Positions 42,560 through 50,350 of a stretch of 64,000 nt of DNA are shown piece after piece. The notes under the pieces were generated by a model. That model was not told where the DNA came from. It saw only the letters and a list, made by a program, of their open reading frames with translations, and made no database searches. The position numbers were made by a program, and so were the translations under genes. The stretch comes from an uncultured Oscillospiraceae bacterium (lineage in GTDB: Bacteria > Bacillota > Clostridia > Oscillospirales > Oscillospiraceae): positions 93,908 to 157,907 of the forward strand of contig CAJTUD010000001.1 of the NCBI GenBank assembly GCA_910579725.1. The letters run 5' to 3'. The stretch's first letter is position 1, and every line of letters begins with the position of its first letter.

Positions 42560-43573
42560 ATGAACAGTTGGAAAAAAACAGGAGGAAGCCTGCTGACGCT
42601 GGCGGCGGTCTGTCTGGCGGCGGTTCTGGTATTCCGGGACCACTACCAGGAGATTCTGGAAAATCTCCGCCGGGTTCCCGGATACGGTGCACTGGCGCTG
42701 TTCGCCCTGGCCGTGGTGTTCCAGCTGCTGGAATCCGGCGTCTGCGCGGCGCTGGTCCGGGCGAGGCTGCCCTCCTTCTCCTTTTGGGAGGCCATGGAGG
42801 TCACATTCCTTGGCGTGTTCGGCAACGTGGCCACCTTTGCCGTAGGCTCCATTCCCATGCAGTGCCTCCACCTGCACCGCAGCGGACTGTCTGTGGGCCA
42901 CGGCGCAGGTCTGATGACTGTGGAGTACATCTTCCACAAATCGTCCATTCTGCTCTACGCCTCCGTCATGCTGCTCTTCCAGGGCGGCTGGCTGCGGGAA
43001 ACCGCGCCGGAGCTGTCCCGCTATCTGCTGCCCGGCTACGGGATTTGTATCGTAATTGTGGGCGCGCTGGTTCTGGTTTGCACATGGGCGCGGCTGAAAA
43101 ATCTGGTGCTGCATCTCATCGGCCTGTTTCCGGAGACAGAGAAATGGGAGAAGCGGAAAGCCTCCTGGCGCTCCAATCTGGAATCTCTCTATGAAGAAAC
43201 CCGGAACGTGCTGAAAAGCCCCGCCTGCTGCGGCAGAATTCTGCTGCTGAACGGAGGAAAGCTGCTGTGCCTGTACTCGGCGGCGTATCTCTCCGTCCGG
43301 CTGACGGGGGCGGCGGACCTGCCCTTCTGGCGGGTGCAGCTGTTGGCCTCGCTGATGCTGGTGATTGCCAGCGCACTGCCCAACGTGGCTGGGGTAGGTC
43401 CGGCGGAGTTCACGTTCCTGATGATTTTTGGCCGGTACATGGACTACGCCCAGGCATCCGCCGCCCTGATTCTATACCGCGCGGCCACATACTTTTTCCC
43501 CTTTGCTGCCAGCATCCTGTTCACCTTCTGCATCCAGCGGAGAAGCTGGGCGCAAAACTCCTCCGGAAAATGA
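42560..43573 (+). CDS. Lysylphosphatidylglycerol synthase transmembrane-domain (UPF0104/YbhN-like) protein
   Basis: A 337-residue integral membrane protein with about eight hydrophobic segments. Family features are FLGVFGNVATFAVGSIPMQ near the N-terminal half and ASALPNVAGVGPAEFTFLMI near the end, typical of the flippase-like domain of MprF and stand-alone YbhN/AglD relatives. The catalytic lysyl-transferase domain of MprF is absent. These proteins are thought to move or hold lipids or polyprenyl intermediates. AGAGGA precedes ATG 42560. Paired with the upstream radical SAM gene; ends at a strong terminator. Confidence 0.9.
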   Translation: MNSWKKTGGSLLTLAAVCLAAVLVFRDHYQEILENLRRVPGYGALALFALAVVFQLLESGVCAALVRARLPSFSFWEAMEVTFLGVFGNVATFAVGSIPMQCLHLHRSGLSVGHGAGLMTVEYIFHKSSILLYASVMLLFQGGWLRETAPELSRYLLPGYGICIVIVGALVLVCTWARLKNLVLHLIGLFPETEKWEKRKASWRSNLESLYEETRNVLKSPACCGRILLLNGGKLLCLYSAAYLSVRLTGAADLPFWRVQLLASLMLVIASALPNVAGVGPAEFTFLMIFGRYMDYAQASAALILYRAATYFFPFAASILFTFCIQRRSWAQNSSGK

Positions 43574-43599
43574 AAGCCAGGGCTCCCGCCCCGGCGGCA

Positions 43600-43647
43600 G
43601 CCCCCTGCGGGGACGGCAAAAACACCGTCTCCGCAGGGGGCCGTTTT
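43600..43647 (+). terminator. Terminator after the radical SAM/flippase pair
   Basis: GCCCCCTGCGG (from 43600) pairs with CCGCAGGGGGC (to 43641/43642), extended by GACGG/CCGTC, and is followed by CGTTTTAT. Confidence 0.85.
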
Positions 43648-43716
43648 ATAGCCGGCGCACTTGAGAAGAGGTAAAAAGGAGGGGAGGAAAAATGGTGCGG
43701 AGCAAGGCGGAGGATG

Positions 43717-43818
43717 CAGGCGGGCTGACGCCCGCCATCCTGCGTCGATTTCCCTTGTCTAACGAGAAAAATCCTCGCCCATCCGGCATCCTCCGGTTGT
43801 GAATACAGGTTCTAAAAT
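43717..43818 (-). repeat. MITE-like dispersed repeat, copy 1
   Basis: Read on the minus strand it begins TAGAACCTGTATTCACAA, continues through GATGCCGGATG, a TTTTT patch, AGACAAGG and AAATCGACGCAG, and ends in a GGCGGGC/GCCCGCC hairpin (about 43719-43736). The same blocks in the same order recur at about 60519-60640, with a 30-40 base difference in the middle. It carries no gene and lies between a terminator and the LytTR promoter. Confidence 0.65.
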
Positions 43819-43822
43819 AAGG

Positions 43823-43851
43823 TTGCGCCGCCTCCCGCGCTGTGATACACT
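43823..43851 (+). promoter_or_regulatory. Promoter of the LytTR regulator and kinase
   Basis: TTGCGC (43823-43828) and TACACT (43846-43851) with a 17-base spacer, directly downstream of repeat copy 1. Confidence 0.55.
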
Positions 43852-43880
43852 GAACAAAACACTGGGAGAGGAGTCCGGCC

Positions 43881-44579
43881 ATGAAATTACAATTTGCCGT
43901 CTGCGACGACCGGGCGGAGGACAGCGGACTGATTTCCCGGCTGTGCGCCCAATGGGCCCGGCAGGCGGGGGCGGAGCTGGAGCTGGAGGTGTTCCCCTCA
44001 GCGGAGGCGTTCCTGTTCCGCTACGCGGAGAAAAAAGATTTCGACGTTCTGCTGCTGGACGTGGAGATGACCGGCATGGACGGCGTGGAGCTGGCCAGAA
44101 CCGTCCGCCGGGACGACGAATCGGTGCAGATCGTCTTTGTCACCGGTTACGACCGCTATATCGCCCTGGGATACGAGGTTTCCGCTCTCCACTATCTGGT
44201 GAAGCCGGTGAAGGAGGAGAAATTCTTCGAGGTCCTCACCCGGGCCGTCAGCCGCCTGACCCGGAACGAGCCCTTTCTGACCCTGGAGCTGCCCGGCGAG
44301 GTTCTCCGGGTGCCTCTGCCGGAGATCCGCTACCTGGACGTGCGCCAGAACTACGTCACCGTTCACGCCCGGGAGGACTACACCCTCAAGCGGCCTCTGG
44401 CGGAGTTTGAACCTGCACTGGACCGGCGGTTCTACCGGATGAGCCGGTCCTGCATCGTCAATCTGACCTTTGTCCGCCGGGTGACGAGAACAGAGGCAGA
44501 GCTGACCGGCGGCGAACGCCTGCCCCTGCCCCGGGGGCAGTATGAAAAGCTCAACCAGGCCATCATCCGGCAGATTTGA
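43881..44579 (+). CDS. LytTR-family response regulator
   Basis: A 232-residue regulator. The receiver domain (1-120) has the acidic pair CDD and phospho-acceptor D60 in VLLLDVEMTG; the LytTR DNA-binding domain (about 135-232) shows IRYLDVRQNYVTVHA and FYRMSRSCIVNLTFVRRV. LytTR proteins bind paired direct repeats two helical turns apart, and such a pair lies before the ABC exporter genes downstream. GAGAGGAG precedes ATG 43881. Its kinase follows at once. Confidence 0.96.
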   Translation: MKLQFAVCDDRAEDSGLISRLCAQWARQAGAELELEVFPSAEAFLFRYAEKKDFDVLLLDVEMTGMDGVELARTVRRDDESVQIVFVTGYDRYIALGYEVSALHYLVKPVKEEKFFEVLTRAVSRLTRNEPFLTLELPGEVLRVPLPEIRYLDVRQNYVTVHAREDYTLKRPLAEFEPALDRRFYRMSRSCIVNLTFVRRVTRTEAELTGGERLPLPRGQYEKLNQAIIRQI

Positions 44580-44593
44580 GAGGAGGCAGCGCC

Positions 44594-45256
44594 GTGGGAC
44601 TTTTTGACAAGCTGGTGGACAGGCGCCTGGGAGCCTATCAGCGGGAGCTGATTGAAATCCACTATGCCGAGGTGGAGAACATGTACCGCCAGATAAGAGG
44701 ATGGCGGCACGATTACCGCAGCCATATTCAGACCATGAAGGCCCATGCCGCCCAGGGGGACTGGGCGGCAGTGAGCGCCTATCTGGATGCCCTGGAGACG
44801 GATCTGGCCGCTGTGGACACAGTGGTCAAGACCGGCAACCCCATGGCGGATGCCATTCTCAACAGCAAAATCGCTCTGGCCCGGTCCAAAGGCATTCCCG
44901 TCCGGGCGGATGCCAGCGTCCCCGTGGCGCTGCATATCTCCGAGCTGGATCTGTGCGTCATTCTGGGCAATCTCTTTGACAACGCCATTGAGGCCAGTCT
45001 GGCCCTTCCGGCGGAGGAGCGGCTGATCCGGATATACGTGGACCGCAAGGGCTCTCAGCTGTACATTTCCTTCACCAATCTCACCGCCTCCGGGAAACGG
45101 AAAAAGGAGGGCGGAGTGTTCCGCAGCACCAAGGGCCAGGGCCACGGCTTCGGCCTGGTCCGGATGGACGCTATTGTGAAGCGGCTGGGAGGCTACCTGA
45201 CTCGCGGCAGCGAGGACGGAGCCTTCACCACGGAAATTCTGCTGCCGCTGGGGTGA
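44594..45256 (+). CDS. GHKL-type histidine kinase without membrane segments
   Basis: A 220-residue kinase of the HPK10/AgrC-NatK type. The phospho-His region is IRGWRHDYRSHIQTM (H39); N box VILGNLFDNAIEAS; G box GHGFGLVRMDAIV. The usual five to six N-terminal membrane helices of this family are missing, so it is either cytosolic or depends on another sensor. Start is GTG 44594, with AGGAGG seven bases upstream and overlapping the regulator stop region; an in-frame TTG at 44576 is rejected for lack of spacing. It directly follows its regulator and precedes the exporter genes. Confidence 0.9.
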   Translation: MGLFDKLVDRRLGAYQRELIEIHYAEVENMYRQIRGWRHDYRSHIQTMKAHAAQGDWAAVSAYLDALETDLAAVDTVVKTGNPMADAILNSKIALARSKGIPVRADASVPVALHISELDLCVILGNLFDNAIEASLALPAEERLIRIYVDRKGSQLYISFTNLTASGKRKKEGGVFRSTKGQGHGFGLVRMDAIVKRLGGYLTRGSEDGAFTTEILLPLG

Positions 45257-45260
45257 ACCC

Positions 45261-45297
45261 GCCGTTCGTCCCCCGGAAGCAGCAATTCGTCCCCCGG
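45261..45297 (+). promoter_or_regulatory. Candidate LytTR operator before the ABC exporter genes
   Basis: The 12-mer TTCGTCCCCCGG occurs at 45265-45276 and 45286-45297, 21 bases apart (two helical turns). With flanking bases the first copy reads CCGTTCGT, close to the published LytTR pattern [TA][AC][CA]GTTN[AG][TG]; the second differs by one more base. A TATACT -10 box at 45323-45328 follows with a poor -35, as expected for activation. Confidence 0.55.
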
Positions 45298-45320
45298 CCT
45301 GCACAGCCGGGGGACTTTAT
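45289..45320 (+). terminator. Terminator or attenuator after the kinase gene
   Basis: GTCCCCCGGC (45289-45298) pairs with GCCGGGGGAC (45306-45315) and is followed by TTTAT. The left arm overlaps the second LytTR-like repeat. Confidence 0.65.
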
Positions 45321-45348
45321 GTTATACTCCTTTTTGAGGTGAGAAAAC

Positions 45349-47172
45349 ATGAAAAAACCCAAGCAAAAAGCCTACAGCATCTTTCAGAACTGCGCCTTCA
45401 TGATCTCCCGGGCGTGGCGGGATTGCAGGAGCGTACTGGCCATCGTCCTGGGGCTGATCTTCTGCGGCGTGGCGGCCAGCCTGCTGGAGCTGTTCGTGGT
45501 GCCCGCCATCCTGGAGGCGGTGGGGCGGAGCGTGAACCCCGGGGAATTTGTCCGGATGATCCTCTGGTTCACCCTGGGCATGACGGCGGTCCGGGCCCTG
45601 CGGTCCTATCTGGACGCCAACAGCTTGTTTGGACGTGTCCGGGTCCGCACCGGGCTGTGTCTGGACATGCACATGACCTTCTGCCGGACCTCCTACCCCC
45701 ATATCGAGGACCCGGACTATGTGAAGCGGGCGAGCAAGGCAAGCCGCTGCCTGGACAGCAACAGCGACGCCGGAGAACACATCTGGACCACTCTGGCGGA
45801 GCTGCTGACCAACGTCATCTGCTTCGTCATCTACCTGCTGCTGCTGGCCCAGGTGGGGCCGTGGGTGGCGGCGCTGTGCATCGCCCTGTCCGCCGCGAGC
45901 TACTTCGCGGGGGAGCATATCCGGGCCTGGCGCTACCGCCACCGGGAGGAGGAGGCCGCGCTGATGCACAAGTCGGACTACGTGATCTACCGCAGCCGGG
46001 ACATGAAGCTGGCCAAGGACATCCGCATCTTCGGCATCGGCCCCTGGCTGACGGAGCTGTACGAAAAGTACACCCGGCTGATGCAGGACTTCTACGTCAA
46101 GGCCTACCGCCAGGATATGTGGGCGGACCTGCTGGACGTGGCGCTGGCGTTTTTGCGCAACGGCGCGGCCTACGGCCTGCTCATCGCCATGGCCCTGCGG
46201 GGAGAGCTGACGGCGGCGGCGTTCGTGCTGTACTTCACGGCGGTCAGCGGCTTCGCCCAGTGGGTGACGGGCATCTTCTCCGGACTGGGGGCCCTCCACC
46301 GGGAGAGCCTGGACCTTGCCGCCCTGCGGGAGTTCGTGGAGGAGCCGGAGCTGTTTCGCTTCGGGGACGGCAAGTCTCTGTCCGTGAAGAAAGATCATCT
46401 GTATACCCTGGAGCTGCGGGACGTGAGCTTCCGCTACCCCGGCGCGGACCACGACACCCTGTCCCATGTTGACCTGACGCTCCATCCCGGCGAGAAGCTG
46501 GCGGTGGTGGGCCGCAACGGCGCGGGAAAGACCACCCTTATCAAGCTCCTCTGCGGCTTCTACGATCCCACGGAGGGACAGGTGCTGCTGGATGGGGAGG
46601 ACATCCGGCAGTATGACCGCCGGGACTACTACAAGCACTTCGCCGCCGTGTTCCAGCAGTTTTCCATCCTGGCGGGAACGATGGCGGAAAACGTGGCCCA
46701 GACCACTGGGGAAAATGTAGACCGTCCCAAAATGTGGGATTGTCTGGAGCGGGCGGGCATCGCGGACAAAATCCGGGAGCTGCCCAAGGGGGAGGACACC
46801 CATCTGGGCCGGGAGGTCTATCTGGACGGCGTGGACCTCTCCGGCGGGCAGATGCAGCGGCTGATGCTGGCCCGGGCCCTCTACAAGGACGCGCCGGTGG
46901 TGGTGCTGGATGAGCCCACCGCCGCCCTGGACCCCATCGCGGAGAGCGACCTGTACCAGAAGTACAACGATCTGACGGGAAACTGCACCAGCGTGTATAT
47001 CTCCCACCGGCTGGCCTCCACCCGCTTCTGTGACCGGGTGCTGCTCATTGAGAACGGCGGCATCGCCGAGGAGGGCACCCACGAGGAGCTGCTGGCGGCG
47101 GGAGGGCGGTACGCCTATCTCTTCGACATCCAGAGCAAATATTACAAGGAAGGGGCGATGGAGGATGAATAA
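45349..47172 (+). CDS. ABC exporter half-transporter 1 (permease-ATPase fusion)
   Basis: A 607-residue exporter subunit. Residues about 20-310 form six membrane helices and about 345-600 the ATPase: Walker A VVGRNGAGKTTLIKLL, Q loop AVFQQF, signature DLSGGQMQRLMLARAL, Walker B VVVLDEPTAALD and H loop YISHRL. It likely forms a heterodimer with the next gene product, whose start lies within this gene's last eight bases. GAGGTGAG precedes ATG 45349. Being behind a LytTR/kinase pair, export or resistance to a peptide or antibiotic is plausible; substrate unknown. Confidence 0.94.
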   Translation: MKKPKQKAYSIFQNCAFMISRAWRDCRSVLAIVLGLIFCGVAASLLELFVVPAILEAVGRSVNPGEFVRMILWFTLGMTAVRALRSYLDANSLFGRVRVRTGLCLDMHMTFCRTSYPHIEDPDYVKRASKASRCLDSNSDAGEHIWTTLAELLTNVICFVIYLLLLAQVGPWVAALCIALSAASYFAGEHIRAWRYRHREEEAALMHKSDYVIYRSRDMKLAKDIRIFGIGPWLTELYEKYTRLMQDFYVKAYRQDMWADLLDVALAFLRNGAAYGLLIAMALRGELTAAAFVLYFTAVSGFAQWVTGIFSGLGALHRESLDLAALREFVEEPELFRFGDGKSLSVKKDHLYTLELRDVSFRYPGADHDTLSHVDLTLHPGEKLAVVGRNGAGKTTLIKLLCGFYDPTEGQVLLDGEDIRQYDRRDYYKHFAAVFQQFSILAGTMAENVAQTTGENVDRPKMWDCLERAGIADKIRELPKGEDTHLGREVYLDGVDLSGGQMQRLMLARALYKDAPVVVLDEPTAALDPIAESDLYQKYNDLTGNCTSVYISHRLASTRFCDRVLLIENGGIAEEGTHEELLAAGGRYAYLFDIQSKYYKEGAMEDE

Positions 47173-49057
47173 GCAGAAAAATGAGCGTCTGCCCTTCAAA
47201 ACAGTCATGGCCTACAGCCGCCGGGGCTTCGCCATCTGGTGGAAGGCCGAGCCGGAGATTTTGATCGCGGCGGCGGTGCAGCGGGCGGTGGAGGCCCTTT
47301 CCCCCTTCCTGCCCCTGTACTTCACCGCCCGGCTGGTGAACGCTATCGCCAGGGGCGGGGAGGCGAAGCAGGTGTGGACCATGCTGGCGCTCCTGCTGGC
47401 CTCCACGGCGGCGGTGGGCGTGCTGCGCTCGGCGGCCCGGCGCTGGGACGAGACCATGCGGCGGGCCCACCAGTGGCCCACCTGGAACCGCATCTTCTTC
47501 GACAAGCTGCTGAGCATGGACTTCTGCGACGTGGACGACCCAAAAAATCAGTCCCTGTTCACCCAGATCCAGCAGGTCCGTCAGTGGAACGGCTGGGGGC
47601 TGAACAAGCTGTATATGATCTTCTCCGACGCTGTAGGGGCGGTGTTCCGCATCCTGGGGGCGGTGGCTCTGTCGGTGAGCCTGTTCACCCTGCCGGTGCC
47701 GGAAGGAAGCCCCCTGGCCTGGCTGAACCACCCTGGGTGCCTGGCGGGGATGCTGGCGCTGCTGATGGGGTCGGTGCTGGCCTCCGGCGCGCTGTCAAAC
47801 CACTCATACTCCTACTGGAACAAATACGACGGCGCGGCTGGCAACCGGGGTTTCTCCTTCTTCTACTTCATCGCTATGAAGGAGCGCCACCGGGGAACGG
47901 ACATCCGCACCTACGCCCAGGATCAATTTCTGGAAAACGCCGCAAATGCGGAGATGCAGGGCGAGAGTTCCTTTGGCCCCGCCTCCTCCATCGCCAGGTG
48001 GGCCCGGGGGCCCATGGGGGCCTGCGCCGCCGCCTCGGGCGCGGTGTCCCAGGCGTTCATGGGGGTCATCTACCTCTTCACCGGATTGAAGGCCCTGGGC
48101 GGGGCCTTCGGGGTGGGGTCCGTCACCCAGTACGTGGGCGCTCTGGCGGGGCTGGCCCAGGGGTTCACCCGCCTGCTGGAGATCGTGGGGAACCTGCGGG
48201 CCAACGCGGAATACCTCAAGTTCACCTACGACTTTCTGGACATCCCCAACAACATGTACCAAGGCAGTCTCACCACCGAGAAGCGCTCCGACCGGAAGTA
48301 CGAGATCGAGTTCCGGGACGTGTCCTTCAAGTACCCCGGTACGGATACCTGGGCTCTGCGGCACGTGTCCATGAAATTCGACGTGGGGGAGCGTCTGGCG
48401 GTAGTGGGGGAGAACGGCTCCGGCAAGACCACCTTTATCAAGCTCCTCTGCCGCCTCTACGACCCCACCGAGGGGGAGATTCTGCTCAACGGCATCGACA
48501 TCCGGAAGTACCGGTACGGCAACTATCTGGAGCTGTTTTCCGTGGTGTTCCAGGACTTCAGGCTTCTGGCCCAGCCCCTGGGGCAGAACGTGGCGGCCTC
48601 CATTGAGTACGACCGGGAGCGGGCGGCGGAGTGCCTGAAGCGAGCGGGCTTCGGCTCCCGTCTGGCGGAATTGCCCCACGGCCTGGATACCTGTCTCTAC
48701 CGTGACTTTGAGGACAGCGGCGTGGAAATTTCCGGCGGCGAGGCCCAGAAAATCGCCCTGGCGCGAGTACTGTACCAGGACGCGCCCTTCATCGTCCTTG
48801 ACGAGCCCACCGCCGCTCTGGATCCCGAAGCCGAGGCGGAGGTCTACACCAAATTTAACGACATTGTGGAGGACAAGACTGCCATTTATATTTCCCACCG
48901 TCTCTCCTCCTGCCGCTTCTGCGATGAGATCGCGGTATTTGACCACGGCCAAGTAGTCCAGCAGGGAACCCACGACGCCCTGCTGGCCGCCGCGGGAGGC
49001 AAGTACCAGACCCTCTGGGACGCCCAGGCCCAGTACTACCAGAAAAAGCCTCAATAA
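47165..49057 (+). CDS. ABC exporter half-transporter 2 (permease-ATPase fusion)
   Basis: A 630-residue exporter subunit. The membrane part spans about 25-335; the ATPase has Walker A VVGENGSGKTTFIKLL, Q loop SVVFQDF, signature EISGGEAQKIALARVL, Walker B FIVLDEPTAALD and YISHRL. Unlike its partner it has GGEAQ in the signature loop. ATG 47165 overlaps the first gene by eight bases; the frame is open upstream but only as a shadow. Stop codon lies in the shared terminator stem. Together the two genes encode a heterodimeric exporter. Confidence 0.94.
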   Translation: MNKQKNERLPFKTVMAYSRRGFAIWWKAEPEILIAAAVQRAVEALSPFLPLYFTARLVNAIARGGEAKQVWTMLALLLASTAAVGVLRSAARRWDETMRRAHQWPTWNRIFFDKLLSMDFCDVDDPKNQSLFTQIQQVRQWNGWGLNKLYMIFSDAVGAVFRILGAVALSVSLFTLPVPEGSPLAWLNHPGCLAGMLALLMGSVLASGALSNHSYSYWNKYDGAAGNRGFSFFYFIAMKERHRGTDIRTYAQDQFLENAANAEMQGESSFGPASSIARWARGPMGACAAASGAVSQAFMGVIYLFTGLKALGGAFGVGSVTQYVGALAGLAQGFTRLLEIVGNLRANAEYLKFTYDFLDIPNNMYQGSLTTEKRSDRKYEIEFRDVSFKYPGTDTWALRHVSMKFDVGERLAVVGENGSGKTTFIKLLCRLYDPTEGEILLNGIDIRKYRYGNYLELFSVVFQDFRLLAQPLGQNVAASIEYDRERAAECLKRAGFGSRLAELPHGLDTCLYRDFEDSGVEISGGEAQKIALARVLYQDAPFIVLDEPTAALDPEAEAEVYTKFNDIVEDKTAIYISHRLSSCRFCDEIAVFDHGQVVQQGTHDALLAAAGGKYQTLWDAQAQYYQKKPQ

Positions 49058-49101
49058 ACTGAAGGACCGCCGGCTTTGAGCCGGCGGTCCTTCAGTTTAT
49101 T
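49053..49101. terminator. Shared bidirectional terminator containing both stop codons
   Basis: A perfect 23-bp stem (49053-49075 with 49079-49101) and 3-nt loop. The left arm includes the TAA of the exporter gene and the right arm the TAA of manA on the other strand; both strands end TTTATT. Confidence 0.9.
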
Positions 49102-50026
49102 GAAGTGTAAGATACGCCTTCAGCGTCCGGCAGTTCCCGTCCACCTGATACGCCCCACTCCCGGCGGGGAGGAAGAAGCACTGTCCCTTCTTCACTTCCC
49201 TGCTCTCGCCGCCGCAGGTCAGCGTCCCCTCGCCCTCCGTGATCAGCAGGGCGTGGAAAGACTCGTCTCCGCACTCTGACCGGAAGGCGCCTTCGCAGCC
49301 GTCGGTGGTGAAATACCGGCAGCTGCCCAGGTGCTCCCCGAAATCCAGCGCCGGAGCGGGGCGGCGGTCTGTGACCGCCAGCGCCTTTTCCACGTGGAGA
49401 GGCCTGGGCTTCCCGTCGGCCCCCAGGCGGCCGTAGTCAAAGACCCGGTAGGTGACGTTGGAGTTCTGCTGGATCTCCGCAATCACCAGTCCCGCGCCAA
49501 TGGCGTGGAGCGTGCCGGAGGGGATGAAGAACACGTCCCCGGTCTTCACGGGAACCTTTTTGAGCACTTCCGTCAGCGTGCCGTCCTCCACCCGGCGGGA
49601 GAACTCCTCCAGACTGACCTCCCGGTCAAAGCCGTAATAGAGAGACGCGCCTTCCTCCGCGTCCAGCACCACCCACATCTCCGTCTTGCCGTACTGGCCC
49701 TCGTGGGCCAGAGCATATTCGTCGGAGGGGTGGACCTGAATGGAGAGGTCCTTTTTCGCGTCGATGAGCTTGATGAGCATGGGGAAATTTTCAAAGCTCT
49801 GGCAGGCGGTCCCCAGCGCCGCCTTTCCGGCCTTTTCCAGATATTCCGTCAGGGTGAGCCCTGCGAAGGGCCCGTCCGCCAGCACAGAGGGGCCGTCGGG
49901 GTGGCAGGAGAGCACCCAGGCCTCGGACAGAGGATTCAGTTCGCTCTGGATACCGAATCCGGTTTTCAGCTTCTGGCCTCCCCAGATATAGTCCTTGCAC
50001 GCGGGCAGCAGTTGATAAGCGGGCAT
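49097..50026 (-). CDS. manA: Class I mannose-6-phosphate isomerase
   Basis: A 309-residue cupin-fold zinc enzyme that interconverts fructose-6-phosphate and mannose-6-phosphate, feeding GDP-mannose or mannose catabolism. Zinc-ligand and active-site segments are LSIQVHPSDEYALAHEG, KTEMWVVLDAEEGA and IPSGTLHAIGAGLVIAEIQQ-type sequence. It is of the short Firmicutes type. The frame is open far upstream, but MPAYQLLPACKDYIWGG with AAAGGTG before ATG 50026 is the family start. A promoter lies at 50138-50166. It is encoded back-to-back with the phosphohexomutase, which fits joint sugar-phosphate supply. Confidence 0.95.
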   Translation of the reverse strand: MPAYQLLPACKDYIWGGQKLKTGFGIQSELNPLSEAWVLSCHPDGPSVLADGPFAGLTLTEYLEKAGKAALGTACQSFENFPMLIKLIDAKKDLSIQVHPSDEYALAHEGQYGKTEMWVVLDAEEGASLYYGFDREVSLEEFSRRVEDGTLTEVLKKVPVKTGDVFFIPSGTLHAIGAGLVIAEIQQNSNVTYRVFDYGRLGADGKPRPLHVEKALAVTDRRPAPALDFGEHLGSCRYFTTDGCEGAFRSECGDESFHALLITEGEGTLTCGGESREVKKGQCFFLPAGSGAYQVDGNCRTLKAYLTLQ

Positions 50027-50137
50027 AAAATAACACCTTTCCATAAAATATGAATTAGGGCTGCGCTTTCCCTTGAAGATACGCCGGATTCCGCTCCGCC
50101 CCGTCCGGCAAGGGGAGACGGAGATGTTTTCGCTCAA

Positions 50138-50166
50138 ATTATACGGCATTCTCACCGGTTCGTCAA
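50138..50166 (-). promoter_or_regulatory. Promoter of manA
   Basis: On the minus strand TTGACG (50161-50166) and TATAAT (50138-50143) separated by 17 bases. Confidence 0.75.
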
Positions 50167-50281
50167 TGGCGGATTCCCTGCTTTCTCCGTCGGCAGACCC
50201 GAAATCCATTTTTCCCCCAGCCCGAAGCGCGGAAAGCGGCGGATAAAATTTTTCCTCCCGGGAAAAACTGCCGCCGGCGGC

Positions 50282-50310
50282 TTGAAAAAATTCCCATGCC
50301 GTGATATGCT
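50282..50310 (+). promoter_or_regulatory. Promoter of the phosphohexomutase
   Basis: TTGAAA (50282-50287) and TATGCT (50305-50310) with a 17-base spacer, 40 bases before the start codon. Confidence 0.7.
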
Positions 50311-50350
50311 GGCTTCAACCATCATAAAAAGAACCAAGGAGGATGTTCAC

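Noticed and set aside
45322..47208. 628-residue minus-strand frame opposite ABC half-transporter 1
   Set aside because: Shadow frame; the plus strand encodes all ABC motifs in order.
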